From Sabellastarte sp. h YS-2021 (lineage: Eukaryota; Annelida; Polychaeta; Sabellida; Sabellidae), in NCBI GenBank assembly GCA_964017235.1, contig OZ024928.1, forward strand, positions 154,032,881 through 154,096,880: a stretch of DNA of 64,000 nt, written 5' to 3'. Positions within the stretch are counted from its first letter, which is position 1. Each line of letters opens with the position of its first letter. Positions 10,391-24,639 of the stretch are shown here, in pieces. A model generated the notes under the pieces. The model saw nothing but the letters and a program-made list of their open reading frames with translations. It made no database searches and was not told the DNA's origin. The position numbers were made by a program, and so were the translations under genes.

Positions 10391-11839
10391 AGCGGAAATC
10401 ACATCCGTACAGACTCTTATCTTGGATTTACTTCTACTTAGAGGGCTGTTACAGTTGGTTTGATATAATTTGAAGAATAGTATAATAATGATTTGTCATA
10501 TATCTCACACTTACATTTGACAGTCTTGTAACTTCTGTAAATCTTGCGGCCATTTATAGCTGACAATTATTTATATTTCATCACCAAAAATTGATTTAAC
10601 CCATCAAGTGTTCTCTTTTACCTCAGTGTTTTAGAAATTCTATTCATGTAAGTTACTTATAAGGAGCCAATGAAAGTATTACATTATAGCCTACAGGGAT
10701 GGACTAATATTCATTGGACTGAGCAGATGTTTGTGACAACTTGTTTTGATGCTAATAAATTGCTTACTGTGAACATTTGACCATGGAACCATCTTCTTTG
10801 ATAAGATCTGTCAATGAAGAAATTCATCCTGAATAATAATAAGCATTTGAGTCAGACCACAGTTTGACAGGAATATCTTGATAATCTATCCATGTTCTGC
10901 ATGAAAAATAACATGATTATATTACATCTTCAGAGTGAAAAAAACATAGTGTAAATCAGTTCAACCCAGAAAACTTAACATCTCGGTTTTTCGATAATAA
11001 TTGGCATATGTATATATCTTGTCAATGATTTTCTTTATTTTCTTTTGAAGTGACCACAAAGTCTATTCACCTTTCGTAATGTAATGTACTCCAATGAATA
11101 GAAAGTAATCACTTAATTTATTAATGCTTAGCCCTTTTCAGAAAGTGAACCCATTTATCAACTCTTCCAATTTCTTTCTTTGCATTACTTGTTAAATGAA
11201 GTGTTAAAGCTTCAATTAAGCAGCATCTAGAAACAGGATATTAATACGTCTTTAAGCACTTCTTATGCCCTCTGGCAGGTTCAGGATTTTTAGCATTATG
11301 AGATAAGCATTCTTTGCATTACAGCTGAGCAAAGTAGTAGAGTAACTCCTCTATCTGAACAGCAAGGAGCTTACAGACTTGAGAGATGCAGCATGGAACT
11401 TTTCCAAACTTTCCATATTTAAGTAAATTTTTTGTTTGTTTTTAACTGCCATATATTTTAAAACTGGCTAAATACGTCACAATGATAATCACATCCACTT
11501 TTATGTAAGCATATCCTGCCCCACACCATATTCTAACATTCTTCTGTATTACCCAAAATGAAAAGCTTCTGCTGTATTGGCTAAAGGCTAATTGCAAGCT
11601 TCATTCCATAGACTTGTCTTTATGTGCTGTACCAAAAAGGATGATCATTTGTAGTCTGTTGGGTGAAAAATACATATGTTAAGGAAAAGTACATAAGAAT
11701 TAAAACTACAGCCACACCACTTTTGATAAAATAAGATTATTTTTATTAAATAGAAATAATTGGGCAATATCACATATAGCCATATTACCCAGTGTAGTGT
11801 TTCCTCTGATTCTAATGCTTTAGCTGCACCACCCATATA

Positions 11840-11925
11840 TGCAATGGGGGCTTTAGGACAAATACCTTTTAAATAAAACTTTGGGGCTTTATGACAAATA
11901 CCTTTTAAATAAAACTTTCAATTTA
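11840..11925 (+). repeat. Short tandem duplication (~35 bp x 2)
   Basis: The block GGGGCTTTAGGACAAATACC, with TTTTAAATAAAACTTT after it, is repeated with one mismatch. It looks like a simple local duplication. Confidence 0.8.
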
Positions 11926-12810
11926 GCTACATGGAAATGAGTTTGTGGAATAAAAGATGAGAATATAATGAAATTCAGCAGAATGGAAAAATGGCAATAA
12001 AAATTCCATTATTCCTCTCCAGAATCTTTCCAAACATTCAATCTATATTTCCACAATGTCAGTCACGAATGCTTGATGTATAACCAAAACCCTAATTTTT
12101 CTTTGGCTTAACAAGTTTTAATTTCTAAATGATTTTGCTGTTTCGTACACTTTTCTCTATTTTACAATGAATATCTTAGGATCATATATATTTACTGACA
12201 CTAAATTATACCTATATATATATATATACCTTTCTTAAAATCTGTCCATTATTTACTTTCTGACTGCAAATGTTTTCACATTATGTATCACAGCTGGGTA
12301 TATACTGAGTGTAAGGAAAGATTTCACATTTACTCCAAAGTAGCGATTTGAGAAGCATTCAAGTACTTGGAGCAATTAATGAATCAGAGAACAAAATTAC
12401 GGAAAAACTTCTCTCTTCTGTTTAATATTAGTAATTTTGCAACCAGAAAATCAGTCCAAAATGGGCTGTTTTCTCACACTGCAAAGAGTACTTGTTAGAG
12501 ATGTTAGAGACTAATCGTTAAAAAGTATTCAGGTACAAAATAATTGCTCATTGCAGGTCTAATTGAATGGGATTAAATAAGCATTAGTGATCAGCAATCA
12601 TATAATGGCACTCACTGTTGAGGAAACAGCCCCTTATACATCGGTCAACATTTTCTGTGCTGTTGCCATGAGCTAAAATGAACAGACTTGTGTACTTTTA
12701 GTTGTTGAAGGCTTTGTGTCTGGGAATTATGTCTTTAGTGAAATTCAGTGGGATTCACATTTAGCTAGGACTCGCTCGACACAACACATAACATAATTTA
12801 CAATTGGAAC

Positions 12811-12985
12811 CACTTTTTGGAAATGTTTGAAAAACCTATCATAACCTCTCACAAGCTGTATTAAACTCTGCATGCTGGTGGGATGAGGAGGGGGAAGGTA
12901 TAGATACATGTGATGGCTTGTTTTTCAATGTACACTTGCCAGATACAAGGTCTAGTTTCATAAGCGTAAGGAGAAGCTTGTGAAC
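12811..12985 (+). repeat. Dispersed repeat pair, member 2
   Basis: A diverged copy of 10196-10390. It shares GGAAATGTTTGAAAAACCT, AACCTCTCACA, GGATGAGGAGGGGGAAGG and the following CAATGTACA...CAGATACAAGGTC arrangement. Unknown family. Confidence 0.6.
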
Positions 12986-14352
12986 TGAAAATCAAATATG
13001 TAACAGAAACGACCACACAGAAAAGTGTGACCTTGGCATAAGATTATATCTTCAAGAAGGTTTGTGGGGTGGGGGATGTAACACCATCTGTGTCACACAG
13101 GTGCCCTGATATTAATATCAACACGATTAGATTCTCCAAAAATGGGGGTAACTTAATCAAATTTAAAAACACAATTGTCACGAATCTTGTGGAAATGTTT
13201 ACAACCACAGCTTTCAAATCATAAAAAAGGGAATAAAGGAAAGGCCTTTCTTTCATCTATTTCCATGACTGTCACTGCACCTGAGCATACTGTCTAATGC
13301 TCTTAAATACTAGGACTACTGTAAGAGCATTCAGGAGTGTTAATTAAGCCAGTAAGTAAGTAATAAGACAATAGTGCATATCTACATGGTAAATGTTCAC
13401 TAAATAATGAAAAATAATGCAATATATTTTACGTTAAAGTGGACACAAATACTCTGAAGATTTCTTTCATTAACTGTCAGTGAATCAGTGAAACTTATAA
13501 AACTAAATATGTAGAAATAAAAAAATACTTGCTACTATGATGAGACTTAGAGGCCATCATGGTCTGTGGATAGATTTTATGATACATATCCAACAGCTTT
13601 CCATTCAATGTTTCCATTGGGTCTCAAAACATTTCTATCTGTTTCCAAAAACAGCCTCCATATTTCCAATCTATTTGATTGGTGCCAGAAAATGTTCCGA
13701 TGGGTCCCTAATTCCTCCCAATTGGGTTACAAACCTTATGGGGCTGTTCCACTATGGCGATCATGTCCCTGATTGGAATATGATCCCTTTTTTGCCATTG
13801 GGGAAGTCGATCTATTCATTCAAAATAAGAGTCATCGCAAAATACAATCGTGTTTGAAAGTTCTGGTGCTTTCCAATTGGATGCATTTTGTTGAATGCTT
13901 TTGAATTTATCATTAACTGTAACCTCTTTTTTACTTATCTTGTGTCTGGGAATCTATTGTTAAGCTATTGTAAACCAATCTTAAACCTATCTTAACATTT
14001 GGGAAGCATTATTTGGATTTCTAGTCAATTTTTGCATTTGCATACCTTTTGGGAAGACTAGCAGAGCATTGAAGAAGCATTCTGGGCATTTGGAAAGCAA
14101 TCACAATGTGACAGGCAATTGGACACATCAATTGATACTCTCTATTGTAAACCGTTCATGAATTGTGAGTGTTTTATAATTTCTTTTTAATAGGAAAGTA
14201 GTTTAGATCAGATTGCACTAGTAGAACAACCCTCATACAAAAGCATACAAAAGCATACACAATCACTAGGTATGATTTATGATGGAAAAAATTGCTTTAC
14301 GAATGTTAAGATAGCTTTAAGATAGGTTTGTGATCGGGCTCTCCAATGTAAG

Positions 14353-14757
14353 ATCTGGGCCGGTTTCATGAAGACTCCTTTGGAAAGGACCTTCTATAGT
14401 AAAGGAAGGTCATTTTTATTCCTTTGGGAAGACCACCTTAAAATTCAGTTTCACAAAGCCTCCTTTAACTCTCCTTACCAAAGGTCTTCCCTGAAACTTA
14501 AGGAGGGAGCAAATGTTCATTAAAGTTGCTAAACATTCCTTGAAGGACACTTCCTTAAATTTAAGGTACGTCCTTAGCTTCCTTGAAATTTAAGGGAGTT
14601 TTCATGGTCTCCTTTAAGGAGGGAGGCTTTGTGACACTGAGAATTGTTAAAGGAGGGCAAAATTCAAGGAAATCCTTGATATGATTGGGTTTCCCCAAGG
14701 AAAGCCTTGAATTTAAGGTGACCTTTATCTTAAGGAGGCTTCTTGAAATCGGCCCCT
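14353..14757. mobile_element. MITE-like element with GGGCCGGTTTCA ends and CTCCTT palindromes
   Basis: The left end GGGCCGGTTTCATGAAGACT and the right end (reverse complement GGGCCGATTTCAAGAAGCCT) are terminal inverted repeats. The ~400-bp interior is built from inverted copies of CTCCTTTAA/TTAAAGGAG and CCTTGAA/TTCAAGG. No coding capacity. The outermost bases match the ends of the MITEs at 36-41 kb although the interiors differ. Confidence 0.75.
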
Positions 14758-15379
14758 GATAAGGATAGTTGACAGGTTACAATAATTTTATGCAGTTTGA
14801 ATTAATTGAGGACATACACAGTTCACTCCCGCACACTCCTGAATATTCCCGGTACAAAAATACCATTTCTGAGTCGGTCCTGAACATTCCGATTATGGTT
14901 TATGAACGTTAGAAATAAAAAGATTGACCTCCTGAATGGACAATTTTTATGATCGTGAACCTATGGGGAGTACAACCCCCAATTTAGAACAGCAATCTTA
15001 GAATCTCTGTTTCATTAAATCAGAGGTCTTTTTCATGCTGACCCAATCATACACCTAGCTACTGACTGGAAAAAGCTGTGAATCAGGCTTGTAGTTCCCA
15101 ATCCAGGGCAAAGAGGGGAGGATTATTATGGCAAATAAAAGGAATGCAATAATAGGTGGTTTTGCAACCAATAAGAAACTTTCAAAATATGAAATGCCTG
15201 AAAATAGAAATTAAACATATAGAACACCTCCCTAAATTAGTATTTGGAAGGTTTTATATGGTTACAAGGGTTTCCATTGCAAAACATCATTTTTCAAAGA
15301 TAAAAATGTGTCAAACAAAGGAAATATGTCACCAGTAGTATATGTTGACTTCAAATAAAGAGGTACTGTAGTTATTTGA

Positions 15380-15525
15380 TAAACTTATACTTAGCTTAGT
15401 CACCCCTTGTTAAATCCATATGAGTCCAAGACTTGGCTAAGACAAAAGATTCAGATTTACGTCCCAGACTTAGCCTAAGTCAGGGCTCAGTATGAGACCC
15501 TTTTGAAACCTGCCCCTGAGACAGA
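15380..15525. mobile_element. Fragment of a TAAGTC-rich MITE
   Basis: Contains ACTTAGCTTAGTCAC, CCAAGACTTGGCTAAGAC and CAGACTTAGCCTAAGTC, and ends in TTTTGAAACCTGCCCCTG. This resembles the right part of the elements at 37316 and 40174. The left end is missing or too decayed to recognise. Confidence 0.5.
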
Positions 15526-16482
15526 TAATAACCACAAAATGTGGACAAGTTAAGCAACAAATTTTTCTGTTACCACAGCAATGAACTGATATACTTATCC
15601 TGATACACCCTCTGGAAAAATAGTGGCACAGCATCTAAAATGAGTGAGAGAGACTGAGGGTTGTGTTTACAACCAAAACAAAAGACTGGACCAACATCAA
15701 CAATAACTTTGAGAAAAACATACAGAACTGGCTCTTGTATATAAGGAAAGACTAGACACTGAGATATTGACATGAAACTTTTCCTATTTAAACTCCTGTC
15801 TCACTTTTCTGATGGAGTGCTCCAATAGCATGTGCATCTGTAATGAAACATACTGTATAAATGTAGTCATCATTGCCCCTTATCTATGATGCCTTTTTTC
15901 ACATCTCTTGATTTTGAATTCTAAAATTGTATTTGCTTGTTGCAATTAAGAGTCAGTTTTCTTATTGAAGTCCCTACCCTATATTTAACTGTCTATTGGA
16001 ATCCAATTTGAAGGCCACTGGTGTTATTTCAAAGTGAACAATAACCAATTGGATGCAACCCAATGAAGGTACTTTTTTGGTCCAGTTAGGATCATGTTTC
16101 ACCAGATTTGTGGTACTTTGAGGCTGCATAACTGCTGCAATGTTCACAATTTAACTGTGTGATTGGTAAAAATTTAAACTCTTTAACTGTATCATGTTAG
16201 AACTACAAGGAGTTGTACAACTTAAAATAGTAAAAATATACTATTTGTCTTGTTCAACTAGAGACATTCCAAGTATGAGGCAATTTTGGATAAAAGTTTG
16301 GAAGACAACTGTGAAAATACTATTTTACAGAAAAACAATTGAAATTTGCTGCTATACCAAAAAGGATCATGAATTTTTTTTGTTAAATATTAATGTTTTA
16401 TCAAATGCCTAATGAAGGAGCAAATTACACTTGAAACACTGAAGTTGTTTCCGAATGCATGCATGATACATGCATGCACATA

Positions 16483-16668
16483 CCGTATTTATCTGTACAA
16501 ATGCCCCCTCCCTATTATCACCCCCCCTGTGTTTACGTGTCCATTATTGCCAATTGCCACTGGACTCAAAAGTTGATTTTTTTATCTCTTATAGTCCCCC
16601 CAAAGAAAAATGCATCGCCCCCCCCCCCCCCCCCCCCCCCCGGGGCATTTATACAAATAAATATGGTA
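16483..16668. mobile_element. Short MITE with TACCGTATTTAT ends and a poly-C core
   Basis: The left end TACCGTATTTATCTGTACAA followed by ATGCCCC is inverted at the right end as GGGGCATTTATACAAATAAA followed by TATGGTA. Between them lie C-rich DNA and a run of more than 20 C (about 16618-16640). About 185 bp, no coding sense. Confidence 0.65.
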
Positions 16669-17184
16669 CATGTAAAAATAAATATTAACAAAATGTAAAT
16701 TTTCATTTCTCTGAACACTTCAAATCTGACAGGTACTTATTACACTGCTCTTGGACAGAATAGGATGAAATGACAGCAGTTTCGCCCTTGCAAATCACCG
16801 AGCCTAGTGTTGTACTTAACAAGTCAGCCACTGAAACACAAGTCAACAGATTGTCATAACATAATCAGTGGGAGTTTTATATAATTGTGATAGGTTTTCA
16901 CATACAACACAGATAAATCCAATTATACCATATCCCACTGATTGTGTATTGACAACTGCATTGTCTTGTGTACCAGTAAGAACCATGTTAATCCATAAGA
17001 ACAAAAAATCTCACTTTATTTATGGTGGCCTGCTTGTAGTAGGACTTTGTATGCTAATTACGTGTACTTGGCATAATATCTCCTTGCTGCATGAGCACTG
17101 TTTTACCTATTTAAACCACACAAGTATGGCTCAGTCCCTCAGGATTTACATTCTTTAAACTGAAAGACGAAGGCTCAGGGATGA

Positions 17185-17375
17185 GCATAAATTTACCAAT
17201 GTTTGTAAGGTTCTTTATCCTGTCACTTGAGATAGGACCCAATGACAGGAATGACAGTTTAAGTGGTCATCTAAACCTATACGTTAATGCCTGTAATTGG
17301 GATAGAACCCTGGTTCTCTGTGTTTCTAGACAAATGTGTTTCCTTCTAGGTCATAGTGGCAGATGGGACCATATG
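17185..17375 (-). mobile_element. tRNA-derived SINE, copy 2
   Basis: Same body as the SINE at 9546-9975 (minus strand: GTCATTGGGTCCTATCTCAA, GACAGGATAAAGAACCTTA). The tRNA-like head contains CTAGAAACACAG and a box B-like GGGTTCTATCCC. The 3' part is missing. Confidence 0.7.
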
Positions 17376-18244
17376 ATTCACAATTCAACACCAACAGAAA
17401 TATAAACAAAAAATTCATAAAGAAATGGACAAACTGGAAATCAAAAGCATGTGTTAAACTCACAAACTTTTAACTCATTCTAAAAGTTACTTTATTTTTT
17501 CCCCTGTGTATGAAATGACCTTAACCTGTAAAGAAACACAACTTATGTAGAATATGACACAAAAAGAATATCAATGGCACACTTGTCATAAATTTACATT
17601 TAAAGATTTCAAAAGAGCCATAAATAAAATGTGAAAAACACTTACCACACTCTAAAACAGAAAATTTAATTAATTGGAAAATGATACGATTACTGTCCAT
17701 ACACATAATCCAAGCAATCAGTATCCTCTATTAATTAGGACTTTGTCCTGCTGTCCTCTGGTAACTGGGAAATTACACACAGTGACAAACATGTTCAAAA
17801 ATCTAAAATTCAAACCATTTAGACCAATAAGAGACAGGGGACTTTCCCATAATGTTGCCATTTATAAACTATGAAACCTCTTCAGAAGAGCCAGCCCCAG
17901 TTCAGACATGTGTACAAAGAAATATGACATTCAATGTTATATTTTAATTGGGTTTCTTTCACTGCATTGTGTCTGTTGATGAGAAAAACTATGATTCCAA
18001 AGGGGTCTAAATCATTGTGGGGAAACAGGTTTGACTACCTTTCTCCAGGGCCATAAAATGGTCATTATTTTTAGTGGAGAGAAAAAAGTTTAAAGTTTGG
18101 CTAGTTTTTATATCATTTACTACCGGGTATGTAAATTATAGTTGATGTAATTATTAATATGGCCAAATATTTGGTATCGGAATAAAATTATAGGAATTAA
18201 GGACTTAACCATGGTTTTAAATATTTGTGTAAAAATTAGTGCAG

Positions 18245-18350
18245 AGCAGTCCTGGTGCTGTATTCAAGAAAGGCCTTAGCAAAATATTAGGCTTTTTACT
18301 TTTGTGTAAAAATTTAGCAGAATTAAGCCTAACAACGGGCTTGAAGATCT
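18245..18350. mobile_element. Decayed MITE resembling the 36.4-37.3 kb pair
   Basis: GGTGCTGTATTCAAGAAAGG, CTTAGCAAAATATTAGGC, TTTGTGTAAAAATTTAGCAG and AATTAAGCCTAA follow the order of GGGGTCGTATTCACGAAAGG, CTTAGCCAAGTCTTAGGC and AAGTTAAGCCTAAG at 36456. It is much diverged. Confidence 0.4.
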
Positions 18351-19264
18351 TTGATGAAAATGGTTCTGGGTAGAAATGGCCACACAGAGAAAAAGTTGCT
18401 TGCATAACATTCTAATTAAACACCATAGTATGTGCAATATAGTACAACCAAAAACTGTGTTAAAGGGTTAGATCTTTCTTTATTTTAATAAATATTCTTT
18501 ACAGAAAATTTGATATACACCCCAGCCATGAAAATGTCTTTTTGAGGTGACAATACAGATTCCACAAGTTATTTCCTTCAGGGCATAACAATAGTGGATA
18601 CATGATGAAGATCGAAGGAAAACAAATATAAAAACATGTAAAATTGAATCAAGAAAAAAATCTTCCAAAGTAAATTTGAAAGGGTAAATGTCAGAAGAGA
18701 AGACACTCCAGGGACATGGTAGTAATTGGTGCTTAAAAAAAATTCAACTTAGGCACAGTTCAACTAAAATGGGTTAAGCTATTTTATAGGTGATTCAATA
18801 AAGAAGCATGAGAAATTGTAAATGAGAGGAGATTATTCCTGTAAAGCGATGCTAGTTCTTGGATTGGGAGGCATTTTGGGAAAACAAGGACAGGTGCTTG
18901 TGTCCTCAGTGTATATTTTCATGTACAGCAACCATATTTTTTTTGCATCCCAGTACACAAAGAATGTGCTTCCAAACAACAGAATGGTCAATCACAGTTG
19001 TTAAAGGCCAGCTACAGCAAAGGTAGATACAATTGGGCATGGTAATTTGGAGGATGTATCACCCTACAATCATGGGTTATCTGGTTGCAAGTTGCTTTTA
19101 TCCACACTGTGATCCATGACTTTTATAATGCTATCACAGGGACTTAATTGACGTAGGATATGAAGGTGAAGAAACTCGGGGGAGGAGGGATTTGTGAAGG
19201 TATATTGAAAAATTCTATGTGTAAAAACTGCTTCAAAAAGAAATCTAATTTTGAAATCTAGATT

Positions 19265-19365
19265 CTCATTGGAATTTTATAGAGCATAATCTACCGTTAG
19301 CTAAAAGCGACTCCAAGGTGCAACAGCACAAGACAGTCAGCCAAAATCAATATCCAAGGGTAAAT
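19265..19365 (-). mobile_element. LINE 3'-end fragment
   Basis: GAATTTTATAGAGCATAATC followed by GCGACTCCAAGGTGCAACA and CAATATCCAAGGG parallels the 3' ends at 5358 and 53449. Only about 100 bp is recognisable, reading on the minus strand. Confidence 0.5.
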
Positions 19366-20317
19366 AACATAACATTAATAGTGAGCTATTTAGCTATTTG
19401 ACCTTTTTTCATCATTTTGTTCTTTACAATTATGTTTTGGTATGATGTAAAAGTCTTTAATTACATTTTTGCATGTAATTTAATCACATGATATTACCCC
19501 TTCAATAGTCTTCATCAGAGTCACTTGTAGGCGTCTTTGAAACAAAAGATAGAGAAAGAAATGTAAAATTCAACACAGAAAGTGAAGTTCACTAGTTGGG
19601 GCTCCCTTAAATATAATAAGACAAAACAATGAACAGATTGTTCCAAAGTAAGACTTCTGAGAATCAGAGACCTTATGTAATTACTATAATCATATAAGTA
19701 AAAAAATTGCCACTAGTTTAAGAAACAGAAGCAGGGTTTACTCAGTGGCAAATTAAACACACTCGCAAATTTCACCTCTTTTAAACCACTCCTTTGAAAT
19801 CTAACACATTCTATATGAACACTTTGAAATATGAAACTGAGAGTTTACAAGAGAAGTTTTTCATAAAATGCTTATGCATGAGCTTAGGTATTAACTGAAA
19901 GTTTAATTTATCAACAAAGTATAAAATGTGTACACTTGTGTGAAATTTTCTTTAATATTAACCAGAAATAAGCCAAATGCATAGATTTATGAACTGATTG
20001 TACATCTTATATAGGTGGTATCAAGAAGTTGAGGAGATGGAGAATATAGTTCATATTAGATTTTGCACTGAAAACCACGGGTCACTGGGAAGCAATAATC
20101 AATATTCCCACTTCATGTCAGGCCAGGAATCAAAGCTAGGACCTGAGTGGTGTGACACAAGTGTTGAGCCCATTATGCCACCTTGCCCCCACAAATACTT
20201 GCATTGTAACCAGTCTTTTAAAATAGTCATACAAATGATAAATTTGATAAGATTTTTATCATTATTCAAAAAAAAATATTGTAGTAAATTAAACACAATG
20301 TGTAAAAGCATCCTAAA

Positions 20318-20850
20318 ATCCCCCTTATTATTTGTGCTAGGGATTCAGAATGTAAAAACAGCCCATGGGAAGTTCTGGCCTGCAAATGTTTTTGCCTGTG
20401 AACAATTTTGGCACTATCTCCTTTTCATTTTGAAAACAAAATGGCTGCCATAGTCAATTATCACAAAATCGTTAAGATGCTCTGAAATTGAAATATTGCA
20501 GCTAGGTTTATCAAATTTGCACAAAAGATATATGGCTAGGAAAGTTAGCCAGATAGTAATTTTGCCTAGTTTCAAAAACAAAATGGCCGCCATATCATAT
20601 GTTTAATGTCAAATGGGATTATCCTATTAAGAAGACATTATATCTCCCTTTTCATTGCTACTAGGGGATTGGAATGTAAAAACAACTTCCAGAAAGTCCT
20701 TGCCTGGCAATCTTATCCAATTGCTGACTTTGACCTTTGACCCCTGTTTCAGCGTCAAGTAAAAAACTACTACAAAGGCCTTATATCTCCCTTATTTCTC
20801 TATTGTTACTGATCCTAAGGCGGGAGATAACCACTGCGGGCTAGTCTTGT
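20318..20850 (+). repeat. Two diverged tandem copies of an unknown repeat
   Basis: AGGGATTCAGAATGTAAAAA / AGGGGATTGGAATGTAAAAA (20339, 20664), AAAATGGCTGCCAT / AAAATGGCCGCCAT (20441, 20581) and several TATCTCCCTT blocks show an approximately 325-bp unit repeated imperfectly. There is an open frame over part of it (19998-20453), but its coding content is explained by the repeat and a SINE-like piece at 20100-20190 with a box B-like AGCTTTGATTCC on the minus strand. Confidence 0.55.
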
Positions 20851-23800
20851 TTCCTCTGAAACATTATCAGTCTAAAAAAAACTTGAAAACCGTAAAATGC
20901 AATATCATTTATGGTTACCTGGAGCAAAATCTGATTTGTTACAGGGTTGTAATTGTTAATCTTATGTCCTTATCAGAACATTTCAGGTATCACAATTAAA
21001 CACCCAATCTCTGATAAAAGTATTTAAAATCCTTAAAGGGACATCATAATGACATGCTGTACTCCCAAGACTCCTGAGTAGTCTTTTGGGGTCAAAATCA
21101 CCATGAAAGCGTTGTATCTCTCACCCTTTCAAGAGACATTTACTGTGTTTACAAAATACCATAAGTCATAGAGACCTTTTCAAAATGGAAACTTTTCAGT
21201 GTTTTGGCTAATTAGTTTCAACATTTTTTAGTGTTATGTAGGGCTGAAAATAAATTCTATATAGATCTCTCTCCCTTCTCGCCCTCTTATCATGTCTAAG
21301 AGTTCCATGAGTCCCATTACTCTTTAGAAACCCCTGATTTTAAAAAAAGATGAACTACAAATTGTTGTCTTCTCACTATTTGCGATAGACTAATTTACAT
21401 TTTGGGTTACAATACTATTTTCCATCAGGTAATTCAAATAATAACTCCTACAAAGTATGTTTAAAGTCATAACAAAATAAAGTAAATAAGAATCTGTGCC
21501 ATATTAAAAAAACTGGCCAAGACAAAGTTTTTTTGATATTACAAATTTATAAAGTGGGCCTTTATAAAGCCATACTCTAGCATGACATGGCAGTGTCTAT
21601 GACTCTGATTGACTAAAAACTATAGTTTATCTTGTTAAAAACTTTAGCTGTTGATAATCCTCTGGTTAAATTAATGGGACAATGGTTTAAAAACATTGGA
21701 AATTAAAGAAAAAATGTGTCATTCAAGCTAGGGTCAATTGTCATTACTTTCCTGGTGGTCTAGGTTAAACTACATTGTGAATCATTTTGTCACATTAGAA
21801 TTGCATAGAAGCCTCTGTTTAGCTCCATTATCATGATGCATTTGCAAACGTGAATTAGGTAAATATGGACATGTTCGTCCACATTCAACCACAATTCTGT
21901 TCCATTGAGATGTCGTATACACCGGGGGAAGTGTGAAAGCCCCGATAAGTTTAAAAAATATAGGTTGCTACAATAATCATCATCCTGATATGGTATTAAA
22001 TATGTTAACAGCCTATTGAACAACTTCCTTGAAACTTTTTGTTTATTATGTAGAATCCTTAAGGTTTCACCAATCTCAATCTATCTTTCTTATAAAAACT
22101 AAGCAACAACTACACCTACACAAACAATAGGAATTTCTGTGGCTTGTCTGTATTTATATAACTCACACAACAGTCAGTATTTCTAGGAGTTTACCCACAA
22201 GTCAACAGTCATTTCCTCTCTATGACATCAGCAACCATTTTGTACCTCATAAGGTATTCCTACAACTTCACAGTTGCTTTTCTAGTTGAAAACATGGCTT
22301 TTTGTCAGAATGTAGAAGTAACTTCTTTTTGATAACTTTCCGGACACAGGATGTCAATCGCCCAAATAAAGAGTTTTCACACATGTGGGACTTCACAAAG
22401 GATATTAAATATTTTTAAGGATTCATTGCAACCACAGATAAAAAGCAGAAAGGCATATTGATTCTCCTGTTTGTCTGTTTGTTTATTCCTGTTTTATTGA
22501 CTACCCTAACAGTATATTCCCCCAGAAAGGTCCCTCAAAACCTGCTGGTGTGATTCCATCTGTTCATCTAATAATGCTTTTATCATGCTTAATTTCTACA
22601 ATATTAGATTCTATCGAACTTAAAAAGCAAAACCTAATTATAATCATACAGCCATTTGGGTTTTATTTAATGCTCAATATGTTTAATTATTATTGATGGT
22701 AAAGTCATAATTACAGTTTCATGTCCATTTCAACAGATAATATATTTCATACCAAGTGAATATGTATTGAGTACTTTGAACATGAGACACTGAATTGATT
22801 GGGGGTTCTGTTGGGCTTTTGTGAATACATACTAGTAAAACACCACTGTTGTCAAATGGAATATTGTGTTGAAAGAAAACAAGTGAAATGGGTTCAAATG
22901 TCAACTGATTGTATAAACACCAATTTAATAGACAGCCACTGAATTTCCTGACATTTCCTCTTGTTTGGTTCCATACTTGTTAAGGACTGGGTATAGGATT
23001 CATAGGAGATAGTGATATTATGTTTTGTAAAGTCAGTAGTCTTTGGATATCCTGCAGTTCATGTTCAGGGTTCAAACCCACATACAGATTCCCTATGTTT
23101 CACCACCATAGCAACATGGTAATACACATATAAGCAATGGGTGTGAATTGAGAATGAAAAACTACATGTGTGTCCCTTCATTTCAATCACACGAAGCTGG
23201 GTTTGAATGAAAAGAAATATGTGAAATTTTCAGTTTCAAATATATATAAATGGCTATTTGAAGTGGTAATATTATAATTATTTCTCCTTTTAATAAATAC
23301 ATCTGTTCATGAAATGAGAAAAACTTCACACAATTTATGATCTCCAATCAAGAAATAAGCATCTTAGAATAGAATTGTAACAATAACCAATTAAGGGAAA
23401 CCTCAAAAAAAGAAGCTGTTGATTCATTGGTCTGATGTGGTGTGTCTCATTATTTTCTGATTGATGAAACCATCTAATCACTATTGTGGTGTATTGAGGA
23501 ATGGTAAGGATTCCTGTCAAATTGCTTATCTAAATGTACCTTTTCATGCTTGTGATTTGTGATCTGAAATTTATGACTGCAGTTGTCTTTCCAAAAGCGG
23601 GGAAAAACTGCACATAAACATAGATTTTGTCATATTCCTGTCCATATTTGGTCATCAGCATTGACTGACTTGAGAAGTTTGACTTTGTAATATATTCTTA
23701 TAAATTGTAGCCAAAATTAACACATATGGAATAACTTTTAACTGCAGACAGCTAATCACCCACATGGAAATATAGACTTACTCTGTGTCTACCATGGCAT

Positions 23801-23884
23801 GGGCTGGCCTACAGGGTGAATGGTAATAATTATTAATTGATAACACTGTATGACAGACTGTCAATGTCTCATTAAAACAAACCA

Positions 23885-24142
23885 AGTGAAATGACAGAGG
23901 GCTCTGAACATCCTGATGATGTCTCATTGGCCACCTTTCTCTTCTCCTTTAAAAAGAAGTTGGAATGTTATCTCTTTGCAAAAGCATACCCACCCTTGAT
24001 TATACTTATTCTAATCCAGCATTCTCTGCATGGTACTGACATCTACTTATATGTCTCTGGACTTTTGATTTATGTTTTATGCTTTTGATTTATTGCCTTA
24101 GAGGCTGTCATCACGATTAAAGATTATGTGCTACAAAAGTTT
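23885..24142 (+). pseudogene. LINE 3' end with the last codons of the polymerase ORF
   Basis: On the plus strand the final codons read F-L-F-S-F-K-K-K-L-E-C-Y-L-F-A-K-A-Y-P-P. This parallels the A-S-F-R-K-K-L-K-T-Y-L-F-A-K-A end of the split LINE at 53600. The 3' untranslated part with TTGCCTTAGAGGCTGTCATC and GATTATGTGCTACAAAAG corresponds to that LINE's GCGCCTTAGAG...AAGCGCTATAAAAG. It is strongly 5'-truncated. Confidence 0.7.
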
Positions 24143-24639
24143 GGTTAGAAATAGAACAGATTTACACAAGAACTTACGTAATGGGAAGATATCAAATGGG
24201 TATGACGTAAACATGTTTTGAAACTTAATTCACACAAGCTTTACCTGTAGCCTGTAAAGTTTCTTAATTTGGACATGTTTTGAATATTACTATAAATACA
24301 AGTGAATGAAGTATACAAAATATTATGAACAGAAACAGTGAATGTAATTCTTTTAAAGAAAAAGAAGAGTCCAATTTAACATTATTTCAGGAACTGGATA
24401 TTGATTCAATTTCATGGCTTTAATAGTATATCTGTAGAGTGACCTATTTAGCTGTAACAGCATCACTGAATGTATGGAAAAATAAATCATTCTGGCCAAC
24501 TTTGCTTTCTTTTAAACTTGTGTCTGCTACTTTCAATCCTGATACACCATATCAATATCTATAAGGCCAATAGCAGCAAGGCCAATAGCTTCTTGATTTA
24601 CCAGAAGACAGACCCTACTTTTGGTGTTTTACACAATCA

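Noticed and set aside
13537..13857. 106-codon open frame on the plus strand
   Set aside because: AT-rich, low-information translation with a second open frame in the same place; no motif, no conserved pattern.
19998..20453. 151-codon open frame as a host gene
   Set aside because: It crosses a SINE-like piece and a tandem repeat, has no domain I recognise and no supporting splice signals.
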